From JALOOX01 sp964557955 (GTDB lineage Bacteria; Desulfobacterota; Syntrophobacteria; Syntrophobacterales; Syntrophobacteraceae), in assembly GCA_964557955.1 (NCBI GenBank), contig CAZLCS010000027.1:1-64000 (forward strand): a stretch of 64,000 bases of DNA, read 5' to 3'. The notes under the pieces are model-generated. The model was given only the letters and a program-made list of their open reading frames with translations. It had not been told where the DNA came from and made no database searches. This document shows positions 28,827 through 37,205 of this stretch, in pieces. The position numbers and the translations under genes were made by a program. The first letter of the stretch is position 1. Each line of letters begins with the position of its first letter.

Positions 28827-29705
28827 TCATCCCGCACAGCGGGAGCCCCGAACTTCCCTCAGCCGGTAGGCCTGCAAGATGATGGCGGATTTTTGCCGGA
28901 CCCCCCCGGCCAGAATGGCCGCAGCTGCAACGCCCAGCGCCCCCTGCTGGAGCAGCGGCCGAACGTCGGGGCCAGATATACCCAGTAGGAGGGCGATGAG
29001 GCCCAAAGGCATCAAGTGTCCCACGCCGAGCGTCAGCAGGAGTGACCTGAGGTCCCTGAGAACAAGAGTCGCCTGACCGGAACGGGTATCGGCAAAGAAG
29101 TGTACGTACGCAAACCAGGTCATAGCATTGAAAACCAGGAGACCCAGCACGACAAGCAGGACCTGGGGCGCCACGGGAGAACCCGTTGCCGCCGCTCCCA
29201 TCAGAAGCATTCCGCAGCCGAGGCACAGTCCGGAAGAAACGAAATGAACCGGAACGATCTCGAGATTCCAGGCGGCCACGGCTCGCGCCCGATTCACCAT
29301 CATTCCCTGGCTCAAGAGAAACCCCGAAGCCGTGAGGCCCCCAAAAAACGCAAGGATGTCCCGGGCAAAAACCGCATCCAGGATGGCAGTCCCAATGAAG
29401 AGCAACCCCAGTGAGACTTCCCGTGACATCCAGGAGGTGCGCAGATGACCCAGGAGGTACCGGGCGGAGCTCGGCCTCCCCGCTTCGAGAGCCACGGCAG
29501 CAAATCCAGTAAGGACCATGACGGCCCCGACCCATTTCAACCGCACGACGGGCGAGATCGCCCCGGCGTCCGGTCCTCCCGCTCCCTCCACAAGGAGACA
29601 GGCCAGGAAGAACCCGGCACCGGTCCCGCCCAGTACCAGGTTGGCCACGGCGGGCCAATGCCAAACCCGCTGCCACACGGGGTCCAGGAAAACCGGTCCC
29701 TTCAC
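28827..29705 (-). CDS. DmsC/NrfD-like membrane anchor subunit
   Basis: A 292-residue polytopic protein with about eight hydrophobic segments, opening VWQRVWHWPAVANLVLGGTGAGFFLACLL as in DmsC/PsrC-type quinone-reactive anchors, and with EAGRPSSARYLLGHLRTSWMSRE, close to the conserved R-P block of DmsC. Its GTG start (29705) overlaps the stop of the ferredoxin gene (GTGA), so the two are coupled. It would exchange electrons with menaquinone. Third gene of the GMC-ferredoxin-anchor unit; no molybdopterin subunit is near. Confidence 0.85.
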   Translation of the reverse strand: MKGPVFLDPVWQRVWHWPAVANLVLGGTGAGFFLACLLVEGAGGPDAGAISPVVRLKWVGAVMVLTGFAAVALEAGRPSSARYLLGHLRTSWMSREVSLGLLFIGTAILDAVFARDILAFFGGLTASGFLLSQGMMVNRARAVAAWNLEIVPVHFVSSGLCLGCGMLLMGAAATGSPVAPQVLLVVLGLLVFNAMTWFAYVHFFADTRSGQATLVLRDLRSLLLTLGVGHLMPLGLIALLLGISGPDVRPLLQQGALGVAAAAILAGGVRQKSAIILQAYRLREVRGSRCAG

Positions 29706-30373
29706 GGCAGAACATCCCCGGATAGTTGTCCATTCTCGATATAGTAGACATTGGGCCTGGTACCCAGCTCGCCCTGGAGGCAAATGGTCCGGTTGTCTCG
29801 AACCAGGCGGGCGACCTCGCTGCCGGGATCCTCGATATCCCCGAAGTACAAGGCCCCGGCCGTACAGTGGACCACACAGGCCGGTGTCGCCTCAGGGTCC
29901 ACACCGGGCGTCAATCCCCTGCTCAGGCCCCTGTCGACCCGCGGCGAGCAGAAACAGCACTTGGTCGCCACACCCCGGTAGTCGGGGCCGGATGCGTCGC
30001 TGTCGCCTTCCAGGATCCTTTCCAGATCGCACTCGTTTTGAAAGAGGATCACGCGGGCATAATAGGGACAAGCCGTGATACAGTATCCGCAGCCGATGCA
30101 CTTCCCGTAGTCGATGTGCACCACTCCATCCGGGCGCCTGGAGGTGGCGCCCGTCGGACAGACCTCCTCGCAGGGGGGGGTGCTGCAATGCATGCAATTC
30201 ATGGGGAGATACAGGCGCCGCCTTTCGGGAGGGCCGCTCACCCCGCAGTCGAATACCCGCCTCCAATGATTGGGGGTGATCTCGTTGGATTGAGCGCATG
30301 CCACCACACACGTCCCGCACCCGAAGCACTTTCTCAGGTCAATCACCATGGCCCACCGGCCTGAACCTTTCAC
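29702..30373 (-). CDS. DmsB/PsrB-type four-cluster ferredoxin subunit
   Basis: A 223-residue soluble electron-transfer protein with four Cys clusters: CFGCGTCVVAC near 17-27, CMHCSTPPCEEVC near 61-73, CIGCGYCITACP near 98-109, and a CCFC...C region near 145 onward with PACVVHC. The GTG at 30373 follows AGGTGG by seven bases; ATG 30349 is an alternative. No Tat signal, as usual for such subunits. In DMSO-reductase-like complexes this subunit carries electrons between the catalytic subunit and the membrane anchor. Here its upstream neighbour is a GMC flavoprotein (41 bases away), not a molybdoenzyme. Confidence 0.93.
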   Translation of the reverse strand: MKGSGRWAMVIDLRKCFGCGTCVVACAQSNEITPNHWRRVFDCGVSGPPERRRLYLPMNCMHCSTPPCEEVCPTGATSRRPDGVVHIDYGKCIGCGYCITACPYYARVILFQNECDLERILEGDSDASGPDYRGVATKCCFCSPRVDRGLSRGLTPGVDPEATPACVVHCTAGALYFGDIEDPGSEVARLVRDNRTICLQGELGTRPNVYYIENGQLSGDVLP

Positions 30374-30414
30374 GCACGACCACCTTCATCTCAAAAGTAT
30401 GACAGAGAGGCTCC

Positions 30415-32010
30415 TCACATCACCTTTCTGATGTGATCCGCCAGACGAATGGCCAGGGCCACGACGGTCAGGACGGGGTTGGCGTAGCCCCCGGTCGGAA
30501 AAACCGACGGCCCTGCAATGTAGGCATTGGACATGCCGTGGATCCGGCAGTTCTCATCCACCACGCCTTTGGCTCGATCGACGTGCATGCGGGTAGTTCC
30601 CATGTGGTGCCAGCCACCATGCAGATCAGGGGGCGGGGCGTCGTCCTTCATCTCGATTTCCAGGCGACCCAGGCCGCTCCGCCGCAATTCCTCGCCGAGG
30701 ATCTCCTGGGCGCGGCGAAGGGTGAAGATATCCAGGGGCTCAACGCGCCAGTGCAGTTGAGCCCGCCGGCGCCCGAAGACGTCCTTTTCGTCGGAAAGCG
30801 TCACGCGGCTTTCGGGATTGGGCAGCTGCTCCGACATGTGGTTCAAGGTGAAGAAAAAACCCGGCCTGCGGATGTTTCGAACGGCCCGGCTCACCATGCT
30901 CCGCACCTCCCGGACCAGGGAGCGAAGGCCGGCATCGGTCGCAGGCGTCTCACCGTTCCCAGCCGCCCGGAGCAAGGGCCAGCTCACGACGGGCCAGTCC
31001 GGAGCCACGTCCGAGCGCGGCTGGTAGAGCACCGGGTGAATCGAAACACAGTAATTCAGTATCCTTTCGGACCGCTGGACGTCCTCCGGGATGGTGAGCT
31101 TCCCCATGACCGGAATATCGTCCACCCGGTGCAGGCGGTAGAGCCCGGTGCGGCGGGCCAGGGAGTCATCCGCCGGAAAGAAGCGCCCCGACCAGAGATG
31201 CGGATGCTCCATGAAGTAACGCCCTACCCGATCGTTCCCATTGCCCAATCCGCACTTCTGGACCTGGTCCGAAACGAGCAGCAGTCGCGGGGTTTCGATG
31301 GCGCCGAGGGCCAGGACAAACGTCTTCGCCCTGATCCAGAATGCGTTCCCGTCCAGGCAGCGGGCTCGCACACGGGACAGCGTCCCGGCCGACTCATCGG
31401 TCTCCAGCCGTGTGACGCTGGCATGAAGGAGGGTGATGATGTTGTCGGAACGTTTGATCTGCTCGCGATGATCCTCGATGAATGCCGATCTTCGGGCAAA
31501 CTGAAAGATCGTCGTTTTCACTCTGCCGTTGACAAAAGGCAAACCCGGCCTGCTCCCCGGCTCTTCCCAGTCTTCAAGGTCGTACCTGTAGGGACCGACC
31601 TTGCAGACGGACTGGGCCCGCTCATAGAATGGGTCCAGGTGAGCCTTTCGAAACGGCCATCCACTGTTGGGGACCCATTCCCGTTCCTCGAAATCCAGGC
31701 TGTCGAGCGGATGCAGACGAACCCCGAACTCCCCATTGTGCAGGTCAATGTTCCATCGATGGCCCGAACCCCCGAAGCCGCAGGCCCGGGCTGTATCGAG
31801 CGGGTAATAGGGAAGGCCGAGGTTCTCACCCCAAAAAAGGGACTGGGTCGCGTTGTCGGGTCCGAGGCCGCCGCTCTCCACCACGCAGACCCTGAACGGC
31901 TTCCCCGCGAGCTCGAGGGCCAGCGTGACTCCCGCCACACCGGCTCCCACGATGCACACGTCCGCTTCCACTTCCTTATCTTTTTCGATGGTTCTCGAAT
32001 CTACAAGCAT
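30415..32010 (-). CDS. GMC-family FAD-dependent oxidoreductase
   Basis: A 531-residue flavoprotein. The N-terminal dinucleotide-binding fold is ADVCIVGAGVAGVTLALEL, followed by the FAD-linked ESGG and GFGGSGHRWN blocks; the C-terminal GMC_oxred_C domain has the catalytic His in GGWHHMGTTRMH and the closing AGPSVFPTGGYANPVLTVVALAIRLADHI with the conserved Asn. GMC enzymes oxidise alcohol groups of sugars, choline and similar compounds. No signal peptide or Tat motif, so a cytoplasmic site is likely. It heads a three-gene unit with the DmsB- and DmsC-like genes, which suggests that it passes electrons to the quinone pool. Substrate unknown; a sugar of the polymer pathway is a natural guess. Confidence 0.9.
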   Translation of the reverse strand: MLVDSRTIEKDKEVEADVCIVGAGVAGVTLALELAGKPFRVCVVESGGLGPDNATQSLFWGENLGLPYYPLDTARACGFGGSGHRWNIDLHNGEFGVRLHPLDSLDFEEREWVPNSGWPFRKAHLDPFYERAQSVCKVGPYRYDLEDWEEPGSRPGLPFVNGRVKTTIFQFARRSAFIEDHREQIKRSDNIITLLHASVTRLETDESAGTLSRVRARCLDGNAFWIRAKTFVLALGAIETPRLLLVSDQVQKCGLGNGNDRVGRYFMEHPHLWSGRFFPADDSLARRTGLYRLHRVDDIPVMGKLTIPEDVQRSERILNYCVSIHPVLYQPRSDVAPDWPVVSWPLLRAAGNGETPATDAGLRSLVREVRSMVSRAVRNIRRPGFFFTLNHMSEQLPNPESRVTLSDEKDVFGRRRAQLHWRVEPLDIFTLRRAQEILGEELRRSGLGRLEIEMKDDAPPPDLHGGWHHMGTTRMHVDRAKGVVDENCRIHGMSNAYIAGPSVFPTGGYANPVLTVVALAIRLADHIRKVM

Positions 32011-32084
32011 AACAAATCAGGCTCTTGGCCTACAGTCTCTCCAAGGTCCCAAACTCCGTACAGGGCAACACAATAAAGTGTCCA

Positions 32085-32190
32085 ACATTTGTGTCGTCAT
32101 TCCGGCAGTTCTCAAGCCGGAATCCAAGGAAAAACCTGGATGCCGGCTAAAGGACCGCCGGCATGACGATGCGAAAATGGCCACCCTACT
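32085..32190 (-). repeat. Dispersed paired-hairpin repeat, copy D (diverged)
   Basis: Same two-hairpin plan: GTCATTCCGGC...GCCGGAATCC, then a spacer AAGGAAAAACCTGG, then ATGCCGGC...GCCGGCATGAC. Flanks resemble the GTGTCCA border of the other copies, but are more changed. It lies between the stop of the WecE-like gene (32217) and the start of the GMC gene (32010), where it may affect transcript stability. Confidence 0.75.
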
Positions 32191-32216
32191 GTGTACCCTA
32201 CTGCGTGACGCTTTAC

Positions 32217-33455
32217 TCAGCCCTGCCGAGCCCTGACGCGCTTGGCGAGCTTACCCTTGAGCAGCTCCGACGACTGCGGGCTCCACGCCCGCCGTCTCGG
32301 GGCCGGGGAGGCCTTGGTGAGTGTCCCCCGGAAAAAGACCTTGATCTGCTCACAGACGAAGTCGATCTCGTCGTCACCCAACCCAACCCAGAGGGGCAGC
32401 CTCACCAGGCGATCGCTCACGTCCTCGGTCACGGCGAGCTCACCGCAGGTCCTTCCATGGGTCCGTCCCGCCACCGAATTGTGAAGTGGGACGAAATGAA
32501 ACGCCGCATTGACACCTTTTTTCTTCAGATGGGTGATGAGATTATCCCTTGTGGTCGAATCGGAAACCAGGATGTAATAGATGTGCGCATTGTGAACGCA
32601 GCCGTCCATCACCTTGGGGCGCTGCAGACGGCCTGCCGCCTCGACCTCGGCGAGCCTGGCGTGAAAGGCCTCCCAGATCTCGAGGCGCCTGCTCGTGATC
32701 TGGTCCGCCTCCTCCAGTTGCGCATAGAGAAAGCAGCTGATCAACTCGCCCGGGAGAAATGACGAGCCGACATCCACCCAGGTGTACTTGTCCACCTGCC
32801 CGCGCAAGAACTTGCTGCGGTTGGTACCTTTCTGCCGGATGATTTCCGCCCTTTCAATGAAATGCTCCGCATTGACAAGGAGCGCACCCCCCTCTCCCGA
32901 AACGATATTCTTGGTTTCATGGAAACTGAGGGTACCCAGATGGCCAATGGATCCCAACGGTCTTCCATGATACCCGCACATGATTCCCTGGGCCGCATCC
33001 TCGATGACCCACAACCCCCGCCGGTCGGCAATTTCCATGATCCTGTCCATTTCACAGGCCACACCCGCATAGTGCACCGGGACAATGGCGCGGGTCTTCT
33101 CGGTGATGGCCGCCTCGATCAGGTTCTCGTCCATATTCAGGGTATCGGGACGGATATCGACAAAGACCGGGACTCCCCCCCTCAGGACAAAGGCATTCGC
33201 TGTGGAGACAAAGGTGTAGGAGGGCATGATCACCTCATCGCCGGGCCGTATACCCACCAGGATGGCCGCCATCTCGAGCGCCGCCGTGCAGGAGTGCGTC
33301 ATCAACGCCCTCCCGCAGCCGATGTGGTGCTCAAGCCACTGCTGGCATCTCTCCGTAAAGGGACCATCTCCACATAACCGGCCCTGATGAATGGCCTGGC
33401 TGATGTACCAAAGTTCTTTGTGGGTCTGGTATGGCCTGTTGAAGGGAATCATCAT
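32217..33455 (-). CDS. wecE: dTDP-4-amino-4,6-dideoxygalactose transaminase
   Basis: A 412-residue PLP enzyme closely resembling E. coli WecE/RffA: IPFNRP start, GRLCGDGPFTERCQQWLE, SCTAALEMAAIL, DEVIMPSYTFVSTANAFVLRGG, IVPVHYAGVACEMD, EDAAQGIM, and the PLP Lys in SFHETKN (about residue 182), then KGTNRSKFLRGQVDKYTW. It converts dTDP-4-keto-6-deoxyglucose to dTDP-4-amino-4,6-dideoxygalactose (precursor of Fuc4NAc). ATG 33455 (or the ATG next to it) follows AAGGA. The C terminus is roughly 35 residues longer than E. coli WecE and basic, with no known motif. RmlA/RmlB are not in the window. Confidence 0.9.
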   Translation of the reverse strand: MMIPFNRPYQTHKELWYISQAIHQGRLCGDGPFTERCQQWLEHHIGCGRALMTHSCTAALEMAAILVGIRPGDEVIMPSYTFVSTANAFVLRGGVPVFVDIRPDTLNMDENLIEAAITEKTRAIVPVHYAGVACEMDRIMEIADRRGLWVIEDAAQGIMCGYHGRPLGSIGHLGTLSFHETKNIVSGEGGALLVNAEHFIERAEIIRQKGTNRSKFLRGQVDKYTWVDVGSSFLPGELISCFLYAQLEEADQITSRRLEIWEAFHARLAEVEAAGRLQRPKVMDGCVHNAHIYYILVSDSTTRDNLITHLKKKGVNAAFHFVPLHNSVAGRTHGRTCGELAVTEDVSDRLVRLPLWVGLGDDEIDFVCEQIKVFFRGTLTKASPAPRRRAWSPQSSELLKGKLAKRVRARQG

Positions 33456-33653
33456 ATCCTTTGTCCTTTCCTGTGAGGACGGTTCGAAGATAGCAGTGGC
33501 GAAGCCACACAAGGAGTCGGCAAATCCACTCTTCGTGAGTGAGGATCACAAGGACTCCCAGAGAATCAAAGGCATAAACGTCGAAGACAGAATCAGGTCC
33601 AAACAGCCCAAAACCCCCATGCCGCTTGGTCGCCCATTTGTCCCCGGCGGAGC

Positions 33654-34826
33654 CTACAACGCTCCACTCAGGATTTGCTCGACAGCCAACCGGTGCTCAA
33701 GAGCGAACTTTTCGCGGGTGTGGTTGCTCCGCGCAACCTCCCAGGCCCTCAGGGATCGTTCGCGCAGGTCCGGCACACTCAGGCTCGAAATGGACTCGAC
33801 GGCGGCCTTGATTTCCGTCACCGAGGACTCCTTGAGCAGAACCCCGAAATCGTCCACATCCACCCCGCTTTCATAGCTGGCGATGGGAACCAGGCCGGCA
33901 TGGAGACAATTCACCACCGAACCGGACTGTCCCTCCGAACAGGACGGATGAACCATTCCAACGCAGCGGCTCGCCATGGCCAGGAACTCGCTGCTGGCCA
34001 CATCCACCCAGCCGACGTTGTGAATGTTGGGCGTCTCGAAGAGCTCCCGCCGGTAGGCTTGCACGAAGTCCGCCTCGTGATCGATGCTCCCGCAAAGCGT
34101 CAAATGATATTCCGGCATCTCCGAAAACGCTTCGAGCAGCAAATCCAATCCCTTGTGGACGAGTCCCGTGCCCCCGAGCCAGAGATAATTCCTTCTGCAC
34201 GCTTCCCAATCCTTGTCCACGGGCTGCGGATACACCGCCTGGGTCGAGATCGGAATACGGTGGATCGGCTTCTTTGCGAAAGCGTACGTCCCGGCAGTGA
34301 AATCGTTCCCCAGCATGGTGGCGCAATCGGCGCACTCGATTCCGCGCGCCGGCTGAAGCGGCCTCATGGGCGGCAGCGCCACCCCCCTGCGCTCCCTCAG
34401 GGCTGCATGCCGACGGTATGCCGCGTGGTTGTGAAACAGCCAGTGGGCCCATACGATATGCAGAATCTTCACACAGCTCTTGTTCAGCAGGGGAGCTATT
34501 CTCTCCATGTTGGAATGGACGTCGATGAAGCACGCATAATCCTTCTGCGGAACGAACCGGTCATCGAGCCAGTAGATGACATCCACACCGAAGCCGAGGT
34601 CGAGAAACGTCCGGGCGATCTGCACGCATTCCCAGGCGGCCGTATGAATCCTCATCTCCTGCTCGCCGCCCTTCATGAAAGGAGAGGTCCGATAGGACAG
34701 GAGCACGTCGCCCCTGGATGGCTGCTGTGGCTTCAGCGATATGGTGGTCCACATCCGCCAGTCGGGAATTCGCCTGATCTCAAAACCAAGCCTTCGCATG
34801 ACGTCCGAAAAGAGTCTCCCGGTCAT
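33654..34826 (-). CDS. GT4-like glycosyltransferase
   Basis: A 390-residue GT-B-like protein. The N-terminal part has LLSYRTSPFMKGG and FGVDVIYWLDD; the C-terminal donor domain has YLWLGGTGLVHKGLDLLLEAF, LCGSIDHEADF and a Ser/Cys-rich VHPSCSEGQSGSVVNCLHAGLVPI where the canonical EX7E second Glu is replaced, so it is a divergent member. ATG 34826 follows GGGAGAAG. Cytoplasmic. Linkage unknown. Confidence 0.75.
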   Translation of the reverse strand: MTGRLFSDVMRRLGFEIRRIPDWRMWTTISLKPQQPSRGDVLLSYRTSPFMKGGEQEMRIHTAAWECVQIARTFLDLGFGVDVIYWLDDRFVPQKDYACFIDVHSNMERIAPLLNKSCVKILHIVWAHWLFHNHAAYRRHAALRERRGVALPPMRPLQPARGIECADCATMLGNDFTAGTYAFAKKPIHRIPISTQAVYPQPVDKDWEACRRNYLWLGGTGLVHKGLDLLLEAFSEMPEYHLTLCGSIDHEADFVQAYRRELFETPNIHNVGWVDVASSEFLAMASRCVGMVHPSCSEGQSGSVVNCLHAGLVPIASYESGVDVDDFGVLLKESSVTEIKAAVESISSLSVPDLRERSLRAWEVARSNHTREKFALEHRLAVEQILSGAL

Positions 34827-34943
34827 CTTCTCCCTTTTGCCAGCCAAGAAAGCAGCTCACAGCAGGCATGCAACAACATGCTCATCGCAAATTACGTGCA
34901 AACGATGGCTGCCTTCCGATTCAAGGCAGGCGCGACACAGCGA

Positions 34944-35858
34944 TCAGTGAGTGACCGGATGATCCAGGTTGGCACCAACCAGTTCTTCTTGGACCGGAAT
35001 CCGATTGAAGATTCTTTTGAATTTGGTGATCAGTACGAACCTCAATGCGCGCAGCCATAAGAATTTTGCCACTGGAAATACGTCATGATAGGGGTGGAAT
35101 ATCCTGGCGCCACGCCGCAGCAGTAGATTCTTGTAGATGGTATACTCGGAAATGGGAATCCCCACCGCACGCAATATCGAATCCCACCGCATTGGCTCCA
35201 CCCTGTCCCACCAGGGCGTGAAGGGGTGCTGCATACAAAGGGGTGTATCGAAGACCTGAGCATATATAGGAATCCGATATTCAAAAAACCCAAGCTCCCT
35301 GTTTTCAATTTGAGAATACTTCTCCATGAACTTTCTCGGAAGGCATGCCACCAAAAAGAGACAGCATAAAGGATCTTGCTTGAAGTTATATTTCAACTTG
35401 AGATATTGAAGAAATTCAAGATATCTCTCTCGACGTTCGGGCTGATCCTCGGCTACCCATCCCCATTGTTGTACTTCACTTACTGGTCGAAGACCGGAAA
35501 TCAATATTTCATCTTTTTTCAACATGGAGAAAATTTTATATATAGGCCCAATAACAAGCATATCCCATTGGACTACCACTATAGTATCCCATGATAAAGA
35601 CTTTCCACGGTATTTAAACCAATCTGCAAGCATCAAATCGCCATTCTGCCATTTCCACGAAGCGTCCCTCTGCTCCTCAAATTCATAGAAGTCATCCAGA
35701 TAGCGGCTCAGCGACGATGAATAAAGCTTTGAATCGGATGGATCACCCCCATAGAAACCGTATATCGGCACATCAGGATTATACTTCCGCATCAATCTCA
35801 ATCGATTTTCACAAATATGGATATCTTTGTAGAACCAAAACAATATGGCTAATCGCAT
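34944..35858 (-). CDS. Uncharacterised protein, possibly GT-A-like
   Basis: A 304-residue protein not assigned to a family. It opens RLAILFWFYKDIHICENRLRLMRKYNPDVPIYGFYGG, a beta-alpha-beta pattern like a nucleotide-diphosphate-sugar fold, and has VVVQWDMLV near 95 in the position where GT-A enzymes carry a DXD-like site. No signal peptide; one mildly hydrophobic stretch. Its ATG overlaps the end of the Wzt gene by ten bases (35849-35858), showing tight coupling. A glycosyltransferase role is inferred from context only. AT-rich. Confidence 0.6.
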   Translation of the reverse strand: MRLAILFWFYKDIHICENRLRLMRKYNPDVPIYGFYGGDPSDSKLYSSSLSRYLDDFYEFEEQRDASWKWQNGDLMLADWFKYRGKSLSWDTIVVVQWDMLVIGPIYKIFSMLKKDEILISGLRPVSEVQQWGWVAEDQPERRERYLEFLQYLKLKYNFKQDPLCCLFLVACLPRKFMEKYSQIENRELGFFEYRIPIYAQVFDTPLCMQHPFTPWWDRVEPMRWDSILRAVGIPISEYTIYKNLLLRRGARIFHPYHDVFPVAKFLWLRALRFVLITKFKRIFNRIPVQEELVGANLDHPVTH

Positions 35859-37195
35859 GTCTTACTCTCCTTCAGGTCCGCCGAACCGGCCCCTGGGATG
35901 CTGGGAAAGAAATCCGTGGACCAGCTGAGCAGCGGGCGCAACGCCCCGCCAAGGGATGCCTTCCAGTCGCCACGGGACGAATCCCCATCAAAGCTGTCGA
36001 TGACATGGAATCCCACCACGTCCGCCTCGTAGAACTGCATGATCACGGGATCCATCGTGACCAGACCCGCCCCGATGAAGATCATCCCCTCTCGCAGGAA
36101 GTTCCCCGGGATGGTCGCCCTGCTCACGTAGCGGCCCGCCGGCCGCGGTCGCTTCCTCCATTCCGGCGCCGTGTCCAGGATCGGGAAGAGAAACAGCCCC
36201 TCCTCGTTATAGACGTTGAAATGCGGCAGCAGGACCCTCCCGGCCTTGACGACCTCGTATTCCATCTCGAGGACCACGGGCTCCCGAATGTCGATAGCGT
36301 CGGCCCCATTGCCTTTCAGGGACTGGACCCTCACCGCCATCAGGCGGGCGAATTCCCCCCCGGGAGCCTCAGCGGGGTCATTCCACCGGCGAGACGTCAT
36401 GACAGCTGCGCCCGAACCGAGATACCTGCTCACCACCTGGTGCGCCGGTCCGTCCAGGGCTATGCGCCCCTTGTCGAGCAGAATCACCCGCTCACACAGG
36501 TTGGTGACGGCAGGCATGTTGTGGGACACGAAAAGAACGGTCCGCCCCTCCCTGCCCACGTCCTCCATCTTGCTGAGACATTTCTTCTGGAACGCGGCGT
36601 CGCCGACGGCCAGCACCTCGTCCACGATCAGGATCTCGGGTTTGAGGTGGGCAGCCACCGCGAAGGCCAGTCGCAGATACATCCCGCTGGAATAGTACTT
36701 GACCGGCGTATCGATGAACTTCTCGACCTCGGCGAAGGCAACGATCTCGTCGTAGCTCCTTTCAATCTCGCCCCGCCTCATGCCCAGAATGGACCCGTTG
36801 AGATAGATGTTTTCACGGCCCGTCAGCTCCGGGTGAAACCCCGTGCCGACCTCGAGCAGCGAGCCCACCCTGCCGCGGATTTCGGCAAATCCCCGGGTTG
36901 GCTCTGTGATGCGCGAAAGAACCTTGAGCAGGGTGCTCTTCCCCGCCCCGTTCCGCCCGATGATGCCGATGACCTCCCCACGCCGCACACTGAAGGAGAC
37001 ATCTTCGAGGGCCCAGATGGCCTCGTTGAGCTCGGCAGCCCCTCCCGCATGACCGCGGAGCAGCCTGCCCACCTTACGGAACGGGGCAGTGAGCACGTCC
37101 GCCAGGGTGTCCCTCAGGGTCTTGTACTGCTCCTGCCTCCTGGCGATATAGAACCGCTTGCCGATCCCTTCCACATGTATCGCAATGTCGTTCAT
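35849..37195 (-). CDS. Wzt-type polysaccharide ABC exporter ATPase
   Basis: A 448-residue protein: ABC ATPase domain (about 1-250) plus a C-terminal Wzt_C-like beta-sandwich (about 290-440) that in O-antigen exporters binds the non-reducing cap of the chain. Walker A GRNGAGKSTLLK, signature-region YSSGMYLRLAFAVA, Walker B ILIVDEVLAVGD and the switch His in VSHN are all present. ATG 37195 lies 10 bases after the permease stop. With the permease it would move a full-length polymer across the inner membrane. Confidence 0.92.
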   Translation of the reverse strand: MNDIAIHVEGIGKRFYIARRQEQYKTLRDTLADVLTAPFRKVGRLLRGHAGGAAELNEAIWALEDVSFSVRRGEVIGIIGRNGAGKSTLLKVLSRITEPTRGFAEIRGRVGSLLEVGTGFHPELTGRENIYLNGSILGMRRGEIERSYDEIVAFAEVEKFIDTPVKYYSSGMYLRLAFAVAAHLKPEILIVDEVLAVGDAAFQKKCLSKMEDVGREGRTVLFVSHNMPAVTNLCERVILLDKGRIALDGPAHQVVSRYLGSGAAVMTSRRWNDPAEAPGGEFARLMAVRVQSLKGNGADAIDIREPVVLEMEYEVVKAGRVLLPHFNVYNEEGLFLFPILDTAPEWRKRPRPAGRYVSRATIPGNFLREGMIFIGAGLVTMDPVIMQFYEADVVGFHVIDSFDGDSSRGDWKASLGGALRPLLSWSTDFFPSIPGAGSADLKESKTCD

Positions 37196-37205
37196 GCAGC
37201 CACCC

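Noticed and set aside
28827..30373. Complete DMSO/polysulfide reductase
   Set aside because: Only B- and C-type subunits are present; no molybdopterin catalytic subunit, maturation chaperone or Tat signal was found in the window.
30433..32076. 547-codon open frame on the plus strand opposite the GMC gene
   Set aside because: It mirrors the GMC coding frame in high-GC DNA, has no family motifs, and the minus-strand gene is unmistakable. Long antisense frames at 33675-35060, 35717-37243, 42143-44155 and 48420-49799 were rejected for the same reason.
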